Both the position numbers and the translations under genes were made by a program. The notes below the pieces were generated by a model. The model was not told where the DNA came from, searched no databases, and was given only the letters and a program-made list of their open reading frames with translations. From Mycobacterium basiliense (lineage in GTDB: Bacteria > Actinomycetota > Actinomycetes > Mycobacteriales > Mycobacteriaceae), in the NCBI RefSeq assembly GCF_900292015.1, contig NZ_LR130759.1, positions 1,550,001 through 1,614,000 on the forward strand: a stretch of DNA of 64,000 nt. The letters run 5' to 3'. Within the stretch, counting starts at the first letter, position 1. Each line of letters opens with the position of its first letter. Shown piece after piece: positions 18,289 through 26,243 of the stretch.

Positions 18289-18359
18289 CCGACCCCTTTT
18301 CGGTCATATGAAAACATATCGCTTTCGAACGCCGCGTGGGCGATACCAGAGCAGTGCAA

Positions 18360-19157
18360 TTACTTTGGGGAATGCACTTCCTCGTGCGGTAACCGAGCAC
18401 CGACCGGGGAGGTATCGCACGTCCGGTGAGCCGTGGTGGTCGATCGTGGTGTTGGGCAGAGGTTCTCGAATGCGTTGTCGACGTCCGTGGTGACGACGAG
18501 GCGGTCGATTGCGGAGGCCCGCACGAAGCCACGTTGTCGGAGCTCCTCGAGCCAGTCGAGTAATCCACGGTAATGACCAGCGGGATCGAGCAGGACTACG
18601 GGCTTGTGATGGATGCCCAGGCTGGCCGCGGTCCAGCTTTCGAGCAGTTCCTCTAGGGTTCCCAGTCCGCCGGGCAAGGTGAGAAACGCATCAGCGCGTT
18701 CGCCCATCAGGTGCTTACGTTGCGTGAGTGTGTCGGTGACGACCAGTTCGTCGGCGTCGAGGTCGGCGAGTTCGGACTGCAGGAAAATTTTTGGAATTAC
18801 ACCTGTGGTGTGAGCTCCTGCGCTTCTGGCCGCGCGCGCCACCGCGCCCATCATGGCGACGGTGCCGCCACCAGAGATCAATCGCCATCCGCGTCTGCCG
18901 ATTTCGGTGCCGACGGTGGCCGCCAGACTCAAGTCGGCGGGATTGTCAGCGCCGGACGCGCAGTAGACACAGATCGTCGGACGACCATCCGTGGGGGTGT
19001 TGAAGGTAGGGCTGTGAGCTGCCGTGACAAGTCCGGCGTTCTCGAGCAAGCAAGCCATTCGCTCGGATTCCTCGGTGTCGGTCCCAGAGCAATGGGTGTG
19101 CAAATCGTAGATGCGGGTGGCGGTGTGTCCTACCGGCTCGGCTAGGTCTCGAGTCAC
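18360..19157 (-). CDS. LOG-type cytokinin riboside 5'-monophosphate phosphoribohydrolase with MiaB-like N-terminal extension
   Basis: 265 residues from the GTG at 19157 (GGAGG seven bases upstream). Residues about 60-245 are a LOG domain: ICVYCASGADNP, GWRLISGGGTVAMMGAVA, GVIPKIFL, the MGERADAFLTLPGG and GTLEELLESWTAA segments (PGGxGTxxE), and KPVVLLDPAGHY. LOG enzymes cleave ribose-5-phosphate from prenylated AMP to give the free base; M. tuberculosis has one (Rv1205). The first 50 residues are extra: IYDLHTHC...ESERMACLLENAG mirrors the MiaB N-terminus (TYEVRTFGC...[13 protein letters not shown]), and both genes start VTRD. The start codon overlaps the SnoaL stop (GTGA), so the two are coupled. 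Confidence 0.9.
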   Translation of the reverse strand: MTRDLAEPVGHTATRIYDLHTHCSGTDTEESERMACLLENAGLVTAAHSPTFNTPTDGRPTICVYCASGADNPADLSLAATVGTEIGRRGWRLISGGGTVAMMGAVARAARSAGAHTTGVIPKIFLQSELADLDADELVVTDTLTQRKHLMGERADAFLTLPGGLGTLEELLESWTAASLGIHHKPVVLLDPAGHYRGLLDWLEELRQRGFVRASAIDRLVVTTDVDNAFENLCPTPRSTTTAHRTCDTSPVGARLPHEEVHSPK

Positions 19158-19615
19158 AGTTGATCCTCCAGCACCTTCCTCGAACGGACCAGAAGTTGTC
19201 CGTGGACCCGGGTCAGCTCGTCTTCGATCACGCAACTTTGGGCGATCGTCGGTTTGGTCCCGGGGCGAACATTGATCTCGATCAGATACGCAGAGGCCTC
19301 GATCACGTCGGCGCGGAGCGATACCACGTCGATCATCGATAGCCAGTGCCTGCGTTGGATCGTATCCCGGTGTTTGCCGTCCCACTTGAGAAGCGATTTT
19401 TCGATTGCTGCGCGCGTCGCTACCGGGCCGCCGCCCGGAATGTGCTCGAACGTCGCGTCCTCGGTAAATGTCTGCGCATGGGACGTGATGTCGTGGGAGT
19501 CCAGTAGCCGCATCTGCCGCGCGTAGAACTGCTGCACCTCCGTGTACAAGCGGGGGCGCACCACGTCTTCCCTCGCCCGGGAGAATATTCGGAAGCGGCG
19601 CGGCGGTGTGATCAC
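19154..19615 (-). CDS. SnoaL/NTF2-fold protein in the cytokinin-like block
   Basis: From the GTG at 19615, which overlaps the P450 stop as GTGA, the product is 153 residues. EVQQFYARQMRLLDSHDITS, then FTEDATFEHIPGGGPVATRA and RRHWLSMIDVV with RADVIEASAYLIEI give the alpha plus beta cone of the SnoaL/NTF2 superfamily, used for cyclases, isomerases, dehydratases and small-molecule binding. The pocket residues cannot be assigned from sequence alone. Its stop overlaps the LOG start in the same way. Being locked between P450 and LOG, it probably handles the hydroxylated or prenylated adenine product or protects it. Confidence 0.75.
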   Translation of the reverse strand: MITPPRRFRIFSRAREDVVRPRLYTEVQQFYARQMRLLDSHDITSHAQTFTEDATFEHIPGGGPVATRAAIEKSLLKWDGKHRDTIQRRHWLSMIDVVSLRADVIEASAYLIEINVRPGTKPTIAQSCVIEDELTRVHGQLLVRSRKVLEDQL

Positions 19616-20847
19616 GCCGCCGCCACCGCTTTTAGGTGCACCAGAGCAGGCAACACGATATTGGAGTGGCGGTGTAGTGCCAAGCTCTCGGTCAGCGCTA
19701 GGTGTGGCAGACGACGCATGAGAGTTGCTACCGCGATCTGACATTCCAGACGGGCCAAGCGCGCCCCCAGGCAGTAATGGATCCCGGCGCCGAACACGAT
19801 CGCCGCGCCGTGGTCACGTGTGATGTCGAATCGGTCCGGTTCCTCGAATACCTCGGGGTCCCTGTTGGCTGCGCCCACGAATGCGATCAGCGGTTGTCCG
19901 GCACGAATGTGCGCTCCACCCAGCACGATGTCTTCGACTGGTTTGCGGGCCGCGGTTGACTGAACCGAGCCGTTGAAACGCAGACTTTCGTTCACCGCAT
20001 CGGCCATCAACTCCGGATGCTCCCGTAGCAAGGCAAGCTGGTCGGGGTGCGTCCATAGGTCGGCGATCATATTGCCGACCTGTGCGACCGTCGTGCCGTG
20101 CCCGGCGAACATTATCTGGACACATAGGACCAGCAGCTCCTCGTGGGTTAGCCGGCCTTGATCGCGGTCGGTGATCAAGGTGCTTATCAGACCCGGCCGC
20201 GTCCGATCATGACCGGCGACGGCGGCATCGAAGTAGCGCAACATGTTCGTGGCGGCATCGTTGGCTCCCGCCATGGTCGCCGGCTCCTTGCGGAGGTCGA
20301 ATCCGCCACCGAACTCGGCGACCCACTGCGGCAGATCTGGGTGCAACTCGTCGGCGGTCAGACCGAGGATCGCTGCTATCAATGTCATCGACAGCGGAGC
20401 GGCGTAGTCGTCGATCACGTCGAATGCCTCTCCGGCATCGAGTTCGTCGATCAGTCGATCCGCGGTCTCGGTCGTGACAGTTCGGTAAGCCTCAATGGCT
20501 GAAGGTGTGAACGCGGGCGCCACGGTAGAGCGCAGACGTTCATGATCGGGCGGATCGAGGGAGAGCAACAGCCGGCCCGACAGCTCCGCGAAACCGACGC
20601 GAACATCGGAAATCCGTTCGGATGTTATCGGGCCGGTTGGCACCAACTTGCGCCGAAGTCGCCGATCCCTGAGCATCGACGCCACATGATTGTGTCGAAA
20701 CAGGTACCAACATCCGTCGTCGCTGGGCTTGAAAGACCGTCCCCAATGCACAGGATCCGTTTGGCGGTACTTGGCGTATACCGCGTAGGGGTCGTCGCGC
20801 AGACCCTCGTCGTGTGGGTCGAAACGTGGCAGCACGGTATTTGTCAT
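19612..20847 (-). CDS. Cytochrome P450 (FasA-like context)
   Basis: A 411-residue soluble bacterial P450. The I-helix motif is QIMFAGHGTTVAQVG, the K-helix ExxR is ESLRFNGSVQ, and the haem loop is IVFGAGIHYCLGARLARLEC with the Cys ligand. No ferredoxin gene adjoins it, so electrons would come from a partner elsewhere. In the R. fascians fas locus, the P450 FasA hydroxylates the isopentenyl side chain of iP-type cytokinins. The same job is the natural guess here, since the gene is fused by overlaps to SnoaL and LOG and shares the strand with a MiaA-type gene. It starts 183 bp after the methyltransferase stop. Confidence 0.9.
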   Translation of the reverse strand: MTNTVLPRFDPHDEGLRDDPYAVYAKYRQTDPVHWGRSFKPSDDGCWYLFRHNHVASMLRDRRLRRKLVPTGPITSERISDVRVGFAELSGRLLLSLDPPDHERLRSTVAPAFTPSAIEAYRTVTTETADRLIDELDAGEAFDVIDDYAAPLSMTLIAAILGLTADELHPDLPQWVAEFGGGFDLRKEPATMAGANDAATNMLRYFDAAVAGHDRTRPGLISTLITDRDQGRLTHEELLVLCVQIMFAGHGTTVAQVGNMIADLWTHPDQLALLREHPELMADAVNESLRFNGSVQSTAARKPVEDIVLGGAHIRAGQPLIAFVGAANRDPEVFEEPDRFDITRDHGAAIVFGAGIHYCLGARLARLECQIAVATLMRRLPHLALTESLALHRHSNIVLPALVHLKAVAAA

Positions 20848-21030
20848 CTACCGTCGGCCGAATCATGCTGTTGGCGTGACAGTTTAGGTCTTGTCCGGTG
20901 GCGCTGGACAATCAGCTCGTGGTAGATCTTCATCGGCGTCCACGGGGAAGCGGCCGATGTGCCGTCTCGTGAGAGCTTCGCCATCTTGCCGACGTGTGAG
21001 CCGGCCGGTCCACCAGATCGAGCCTCTCGA

Positions 21031-21900
21031 TCACCGCTCACCCGGCGTAGCCAACGACCACAGCTCGTACGTCATCAGGCGTTGCGCAAACGACGAATAC
21101 ATCAACTCTTCGGTGCCCGTCACGTGCGCGGACTCAAGCCGGGTCTTCCAGTAGGGTGCCGTGTAACCGGTCAAATCCACTCGGTCACAAGTGATTAACC
21201 CCGCTTCGCGGGCCGCATGGTCGTAGTCGGCCGGCTCATGAATATTCGTACAGTAATGTTCATCGACGAGCTCTTTGACGCGTCCGGCATCAACACCCTT
21301 GCCGGCGCACCACGCGATTACTACGATGCGTCCCCCGGGCACCAGCACCCGGCTAAACGCCGCGAACATTGACGCCAAATCATCGACGTGCTCGGTGCTC
21401 TCGCACGCCCACACCGCTCGATAGCGGTCCTTGTCCGCGGCCAAGTCGTGGTCAACCTCAAGCATGTCGCCGACCCTGAAGCTGACGCGGTCGTCCAGTC
21501 CGCGTACCAGGGCCGTTGCGGCGGCGAACCGGGCTTGCTCGGGAGACACCGTCACTCCCTCCACCGCACACCCGAACCGCTCGTGAATCATGATCGCTCC
21601 ACCGCCGGCCCCGCAGCCGGCGTCCAGGACAGTGCCGTCCGAAGGTGGCTCGCCAAGGAATTTCAGGCCGAAATTGACCAATTCGGTCTCCGACCGATGC
21701 AACCAGTCGAGCCGATCCGCCTCCCGTGCCGGCGGCTGACTGTCCAACAAGTCAATGCCGTTGTGATTGAAAAACAATCCATCACGTGATGCGAGCATCG
21801 CGTTGAGTCCGTTGGCATCGCGCGTCTTTTGGTCATAGAGCGCAGCAATAGACATTCGGCGCTCATCGATTAGGCCGGCTACTACCTCACCAGTACTCAA
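21031..21900 (-). CDS. SAM methyltransferase resembling prenyl-diphosphate C-methyltransferases
   Basis: The TTG at 21900 has AAGGAGG nine bases upstream and gives 289 residues; an ATG at 21855 would drop 15 residues. Motif I is TVLDAGCGAGGGAIMIHERF, followed by VEGVTVSPEQARFAAATA, VSFRVGDMLEVDH and ACESTEHVDDLASMFAAFSR. The N-terminal FFNHNGIDLLDS segment and the VTVSPEQ/FA pattern are those of geranyl-diphosphate C-methyltransferases and their relatives, including Mtr proteins encoded beside the R. fascians fas operon. By that analogy the substrate may be DMAPP/IPP or a prenylated adenine. Sterol- or quinone-type C-methyltransferases are the main alternative. Confidence 0.8.
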   Translation of the reverse strand: MSTGEVVAGLIDERRMSIAALYDQKTRDANGLNAMLASRDGLFFNHNGIDLLDSQPPAREADRLDWLHRSETELVNFGLKFLGEPPSDGTVLDAGCGAGGGAIMIHERFGCAVEGVTVSPEQARFAAATALVRGLDDRVSFRVGDMLEVDHDLAADKDRYRAVWACESTEHVDDLASMFAAFSRVLVPGGRIVVIAWCAGKGVDAGRVKELVDEHYCTNIHEPADYDHAAREAGLITCDRVDLTGYTAPYWKTRLESAHVTGTEELMYSSFAQRLMTYELWSLATPGER

Positions 21901-22109
21901 GTCGATCACCCTCCTTGTTTGAAAACGCAACTTGCCCATCGCTTCTCAGCTCGCGGAGAACTTGATCCGACATTGACATCCGATGGTCGCCAGCTGTGGT
22001 CTTGGATCTGGTTACCGTCGATTGCGGCGCCACGAAAACCGGGGATGCGGGAGTGGCCGCCGGCGCGGGTGCGGTAGGCGCAGGTCGTTTCATTGGTCCG
22101 TCCGGGTCC

Positions 22110-23699
22110 CTAGCGGGAAACGGGATCGGGATGCCTACAGGAACTAGCGGGTTCGGGCTGCGGCGGGGTGATGCGGGGTAGGCCGAGCCCTACGCCGCGA
22201 GTTGTCGGAGTCTGGCCACGTTCCGCGGCATCACCTGCTTGGGTCCGGCGATGCTGCAGCAGTGGTCCGTCTGCGATCAGATGGTGTGGTGCGGCGCCGG
22301 TGATTTCGACATTCACCACATCGCCGGGCCGCACCGAACCGTCGGCTTGATCCGGGCGGAAGTGGACCAGTCGGCCGTCGCGGGCGCGCCCGCTGATTCG
22401 CGAGGTGGCGGCGTTCTTGCGGCCTTCGCCGGCAACGACCAACAGCTCCTGCCGGGTTCCGATCAGGGCTCGGTTGCCCTCGAGTGAGATTCGCTCTTGC
22501 AGCGCTACCAGCCGTTCGAAGCGTTGCTGGACGACGTCCTTGGGAATCTGGTCGGGCATGTCCGCCGCGGGTGTTCCTGGCCGGGGCGAGTATTGGAAGG
22601 TGAACGCACTGGTGAACCGCGCTTGTGCCACCAGGTCGAGGGTTTGCTCGAAGTCATCTTCGGATTCGCCCGGAAATCCAACGATGATGTCGGTGGTGAT
22701 GGCCGCATCCGGTATCGCGGCGCGGACCTTGTCGATGATGCCGAGGTAGCGATCGCGTCGGTAGGAGCGGCGCATCGCTTTGAGGATTCGGTCGGAGCCC
22801 GATTGCAGGGGCATATGCAAATGCGGGCACACGGCGGGCGTCTCGGCCATCGCCGTGATGACATCGTCAGTGAATTCGGCCGGGTGCGGTGAGGTGAACC
22901 TGATTCGTTCAAGACCCTCAATGCGGCCGCAAGCACGTAGCAGCTGCGCGAACGCACCGCGGTCCCGCGGTAGGGGCTCTTGACCCGGCGAGGGGTCCAG
23001 GTCGGTGAAGTTGACGCCGTAAGAGTTGACGTTTTGGCCGAGCAAGGTTATTTCCAACACGCCTTGGTCCACCAAAGCCTGCACTTCGGCGAGGATGTCG
23101 CCTGGGCGGCGGTCGGCCTCCTTGCCCCGAAGCGACGGCACAATGCAAAAGGTGCAGCTGTTGTTGCACCCGACCGAGATTGACACCCATGCGGCATAGG
23201 CAGAATCCCGCGTCGCTGGAAGGGCTGAGGGGAATGTCTGCAGTGATTCGAGAATCTCGACCTGCGCGTCTTGGTTGTGTCGCGAGCGTTCCAACAGGAC
23301 TGGCAGCGAACCGATGTTGTGTGTGCCGAAAACAACGTCCACCCAGGGCGCCCGGTCGAGCACGATATTGCGGTCCTTCTGCGCCAGACATCCGCCGACC
23401 GCGATTTGCATGCCCGGCCGACTCGCCTTGATGGGGGCAAGATGCGCGAGCGAACCGTAAAGCTTGTTGTCGGCGTTCTCACGCACCGCGCAGGTGTTGA
23501 AGACCACCAGATCCGCGGGCGCGCCCGGTTCGGCTTTGATGTAGCCCGCGTCTTCGAGCAACCCCGCCATGCGCTCGGAGTCGTGAGAATTCATCAGACA
23601 TCCGAAGGTGCGCACCTCGTAGGTGCGGGCGGTCGGGTTGTCGTCCGGCCCGCCTGCACCCATATTCGGTTGCGCGGGTACAACGTGGTCTCGAGTCAC
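22110..23699 (-). CDS. MiaB-type radical SAM methylthiotransferase (probable paralogue)
   Basis: 529 residues from the GTG at 23699 (VTRDHVVP), preceded by GGAGG; a later ATG (MGAGG) is possible. The three cluster cysteines lie in [23 protein letters not shown] and VGGCLAQKD. The radical SAM triad is in [19 protein letters not shown] domain ([10 protein letters not shown] to [12 protein letters not shown]) ends the conserved part, followed by a Pro-rich tail of about 50 residues. MiaB adds a 2-methylthio group to i6A37 in tRNA. All cysteines are intact, so it should be active. The context (first gene of a block with LOG, P450 and MiaA-type genes) suggests a second copy dedicated to methylthiolated cytokinins. 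Confidence 0.9.
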   Translation of the reverse strand: MTRDHVVPAQPNMGAGGPDDNPTARTYEVRTFGCLMNSHDSERMAGLLEDAGYIKAEPGAPADLVVFNTCAVRENADNKLYGSLAHLAPIKASRPGMQIAVGGCLAQKDRNIVLDRAPWVDVVFGTHNIGSLPVLLERSRHNQDAQVEILESLQTFPSALPATRDSAYAAWVSISVGCNNSCTFCIVPSLRGKEADRRPGDILAEVQALVDQGVLEITLLGQNVNSYGVNFTDLDPSPGQEPLPRDRGAFAQLLRACGRIEGLERIRFTSPHPAEFTDDVITAMAETPAVCPHLHMPLQSGSDRILKAMRRSYRRDRYLGIIDKVRAAIPDAAITTDIIVGFPGESEDDFEQTLDLVAQARFTSAFTFQYSPRPGTPAADMPDQIPKDVVQQRFERLVALQERISLEGNRALIGTRQELLVVAGEGRKNAATSRISGRARDGRLVHFRPDQADGSVRPGDVVNVEITGAAPHHLIADGPLLQHRRTQAGDAAERGQTPTTRGVGLGLPRITPPQPEPASSCRHPDPVSR

Positions 23700-23792
23700 T
23701 ATTCCTCCGGCGTTTACTCGACTGGAGGGCGACACTTTTCATCGCACACCCAAAGGGTTCGGAAATAGCTCATACCCAAAAATTGGACCAAT

Positions 23793-23818
23793 CGAATTCC
23801 CCCGAATGGGGGAATTCG
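23793..23818. promoter_or_regulatory. Perfect palindrome upstream of the MiaB-type gene
   Basis: CGAATTCCCCC and GGGGGAATTCG form 11-bp arms around a 4-base loop, 94 bp upstream of the GTG start. A second small palindrome, ATTGG-A-CCAAT, lies just to its left (about 23783-23793). They sit where the block's promoter should be; an operator or attenuator hairpin is likely. Confidence 0.6.
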
Positions 23819-23849
23819 ACAAGTCGCATCGTGAATCGAGCTATATACG

Positions 23850-24377
23850 TTGTCCGAACCCCCTTTTGAGGGGGGTGCGGGGGTGCCCGGTCCTTCTTTT
23901 GAGGAAGGTGCGGGTTTGCTGAGTCCGAGCCCCCTTTTGAGGGGGGTGCGGGGGTGCCCGGTCCTTCTTTTGAGGAAGGTGCGGGTTTGCTGAGTCCGAG
24001 CCCCCTTTTGAGGGGGGTGCGGGGGTGCCCGGTCCTTCTTTTGAGGAAGGTGCGGGTTTGCTGAGTCCGAGCCCCCTTTTGAGGGGGGTGCGGGGGTGCC
24101 CGGTCCTTCTTTTGAGGAAGGTGCGGGTTTGCTGAGTCCGAGCCCCCTTTTGAGGGGGGTGCGGGGGTGCCCGGTCCTTCTTTTGAGGAAGGTGCGGGTT
24201 TGCTGAGTCCGAGCCCCCTTTTGAGGGGGGTGCGGGGGTGCCCGGTCCTTCTTTTGAGGAAGGTGCGGGTTTGCTGAGTCCGAGCCCCCTTTTGAGGGGG
24301 GTGCGGGGGTGCCCGGTCCTTCTTTTGAGGAAGGTGCAGGCTGGCTCAATCCGGGCCCCCTTTTGAGGGGGGTGCGG
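23850..24377. repeat. 71-bp minisatellite, seven full copies plus a part
   Basis: Copies begin near 23850, 23921, 23992, 24063, 24134, 24205 and 24276, with a degenerate partial copy from 24347. Inner copies look identical. Each unit has two related halves, one with CCCCCTTTTGAGGGGG and one with CCTTCTTTTGAGGAAGG, each able to fold as a hairpin. So about 15 hairpins stand in a row. Because 71 is not a multiple of three, all frames read through it as Pro/Lys/Thr-rich peptide, which explains long open frames that are not genes. There are no unique spacers. Confidence 0.95.
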
Positions 24378-24653
24378 GGCGCTTCCATTTGAATTTCCGA
24401 GAAGCGGTGCCGATATGTACTGTAAACCCCAGCGTCCTAGCTGCACAAGTCCTATGCGCGAATTCATCGGGAAATTCTCGCCCCGGCCCATACGCCGTGC
24501 GCCCCCGCGTCGCAGGTGCGTCGTCTGGACATTCAGTACTCACTCGTACCCAAACGCTGATCGCCACGTGGCGATGGTCGGCGGCGGCGTCGGGTCGAAC
24601 AGGAGGACTGCGGAGTTGCTGTTGTGCCGGTGGCTCGCTTTCCGGCCGGCCGG

Positions 24654-25457
24654 CTAGATGAAGTCTGAGCCGCCGTCGACGTTCACCGTCGCACCGGTGA
24701 CGTAGCCGTTGCGTCGGGAGACCAGGTACGCCGTGATGGAGGCGATCTCCTCAGGAAGCCCTGCGCGGCCGAGATCGCAGGGTTGATGAAAGTGCTTGTC
24801 AATCCAGGTCATCACGTCGTGCGGATCGGTGGCATCCAGACCATCGGCGGCCAGGATGTCTTTGAGCCGTTCGGTGAAGCTGGCGGTCACGATGGTTCCC
24901 GGGCATACGCAGTTCACCAAGATGCCGTCTTTGGCGAGACTTTTTGACAGGTTCTTGGTGACGCTGGACAGTGCCGCCTTGGCGGCTGTGTAGCCGACGA
25001 TGCGTGGATTCTGCCGCTGGATGGAGTGTGCGGAAAGGGTCACAACGCGGGCCCAGTCCGCGGCGCGGAGCAAGGGTAATGCGGCGCGAATCGACCGCAC
25101 GCCCGACATGGTGCCCAGCGTGAACGCCTCGTCCCAGGCCGCGTCGTCCATCGCTTCGAAATAACCGTCGCCCGGCCCGATCGTGTGTACCAAGCAATTC
25201 AGCTGTTCCCAGCGCTCGCAGACGGTATCGAAGGCGGCGGTGATGGAGGCGGCATCGGCCATATCCGCGCTGATTCCCACCGCATCCGGAGCACCGGCGC
25301 GCAACAGCTTCGCTACCGCCGTGTCCAGCGCCGCCTGGCCCCGGGCCATGACCGTGATGCTGGCACCTTCGGCGGCCAGGGTTTCCGCTATTGCCAGACC
25401 CATGCCCTTGCTGCCCCCGGTCACGACGGCTTTCGATCCGGCAAGGCCCAGGTCCAT
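24654..25457 (-). CDS. Short-chain dehydrogenase/reductase
   Basis: From the ATG at 25457 (GGGAGA seven bases upstream), 267 residues. The Rossmann motif is AVVTGGSKGMGLAIAETLA. The catalytic set is VVTLSAHSI (Ser), then YTAAKAAL (Tyr, Lys). The end VTGATVNVDGGSDFI is typical of classical SDRs. The substrate is unknown; steroid or fatty-acid-like alcohols are usual in mycobacteria. It directly follows a TetR gene (12 bases between the regulator stop and this start), so the two form an operon and the regulator probably responds to the enzyme's substrate. Confidence 0.88.
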   Translation of the reverse strand: MDLGLAGSKAVVTGGSKGMGLAIAETLAAEGASITVMARGQAALDTAVAKLLRAGAPDAVGISADMADAASITAAFDTVCERWEQLNCLVHTIGPGDGYFEAMDDAAWDEAFTLGTMSGVRSIRAALPLLRAADWARVVTLSAHSIQRQNPRIVGYTAAKAALSSVTKNLSKSLAKDGILVNCVCPGTIVTASFTERLKDILAADGLDATDPHDVMTWIDKHFHQPCDLGRAGLPEEIASITAYLVSRRNGYVTGATVNVDGGSDFI

Positions 25458-25469
25458 CGTGTCTCCCAC

Positions 25470-26162
25470 TCAATTGGACGCCGTGATTTGCGCGATCGTC
25501 TCGGGCGCGACCCCCAGCCCTCGCAGGCAGAAGCGAACCGTGCGTTCGCGAACATCATCGCGATCGCAGTCGCCCCTCGTCCACTGCCGCTCGGTGCTGG
25601 CCCACACCGCACCCTGGATGGACCGTGCCTCGATTGCCGGATCAATATCGTGGAACACGTCTTGATCCAAGCCGAGTTGAAGCTGCTCGACGAGTGGCTC
25701 CAGCGTTTCGGCGTACGCGGGCTCAACCAGTTCCGGGCTATTGAGAAGCTGCGATTGAGCATCCATGGACAGGTGGCGCAGATCGGCCTTGACCGCGTCG
25801 TCGAAGGCCAAGTCGAGTCGGGTGTCGATCCACGCGGCGACGGCCTCGACCGGAGTGCTGGCTGAGGCCATGTTCGTCCGTAGTCGTAACGCCTCAACGC
25901 GCGCCACCTCCAAGAACACCGCTGCAACCAATTGATCCTTCGATTCGAAATGCCGGTAGAACGCTCGGGTGCTCAGCTGAGCCCGGTCCAGGACGGTGGC
26001 CACGCTGAGCCCTCGAACCCCATGTTCACGAACCGACATCGATGCGGCCACCAGAATGGCACGCCGAATGCCCGGGTCCGGGGCAAGCTTGTGTCGTCGG
26101 CGGGTGTAGCGGCTGGTGAGGTCTGCCGGCCGCCGGGCACCCGGATCGCTGGGATGCGTCAT
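25470..26162 (-). CDS. TetR-family regulator
   Basis: Starting from the ATG at 26162 (MTHPSDPGARRP), 230 residues. The DNA-binding part is RRAILVAASMSVREHGVRGL, then VATVLDRAQLSTRAFYRHFE (helix-turn-helix) and SKDQLVAAVFLE. The C-terminal ligand domain is not assignable. It is upstream of and adjacent to the SDR gene on the same strand. An earlier start (36 bases upstream) is possible but adds a non-conserved tail. Confidence 0.85.
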   Translation of the reverse strand: MTHPSDPGARRPADLTSRYTRRRHKLAPDPGIRRAILVAASMSVREHGVRGLSVATVLDRAQLSTRAFYRHFESKDQLVAAVFLEVARVEALRLRTNMASASTPVEAVAAWIDTRLDLAFDDAVKADLRHLSMDAQSQLLNSPELVEPAYAETLEPLVEQLQLGLDQDVFHDIDPAIEARSIQGAVWASTERQWTRGDCDRDDVRERTVRFCLRGLGVAPETIAQITASN

Positions 26163-26243
26163 AACTGCGTAGATACCCAGCGGACGCGTCGCAGACACCC
26201 ATGGGCGCTGGTGCGGTCGGCCGCGTCATGCTTACCGCAACCT

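Larger units (their letters stand above)
17429..18359. other. 930-bp gap inside the minus-strand block
   Basis: No gene I can support. A minus-strand frame of 139 codons (17776-18195) has no family resemblance and contains the translated repeat VQNVTRTSF/VQSVTRGSF, which comes from the DNA repeat below. By eye the A+T content is higher than in the flanking genes. The gap separates the LOG gene from the MiaA-type gene and may hold a promoter for miaA-mazG, or be the scar of a lost gene. Confidence 0.5.

Noticed and set aside
21887..22093. 68-codon minus-strand frame between the MiaB-type and methyltransferase genes
   Set aside because: It overlaps the methyltransferase start, has an Ala/Pro-rich low-complexity beginning and no recognisable domain. 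It might encode a leader peptide for coupling, but the evidence is too thin.
23850..24377. Possible CRISPR array
   Set aside because: The units are identical end to end with no unique spacers, and no cas gene is nearby. It is a tandem minisatellite.
23714..24491. Two long minus-strand frames (216-224 codons) of repeated Pro/Lys/Thr-rich peptide
   Set aside because: They are readings through the 71-bp minisatellite, which is open in several frames because the unit lacks stops. There is no domain or convincing ribosome site.
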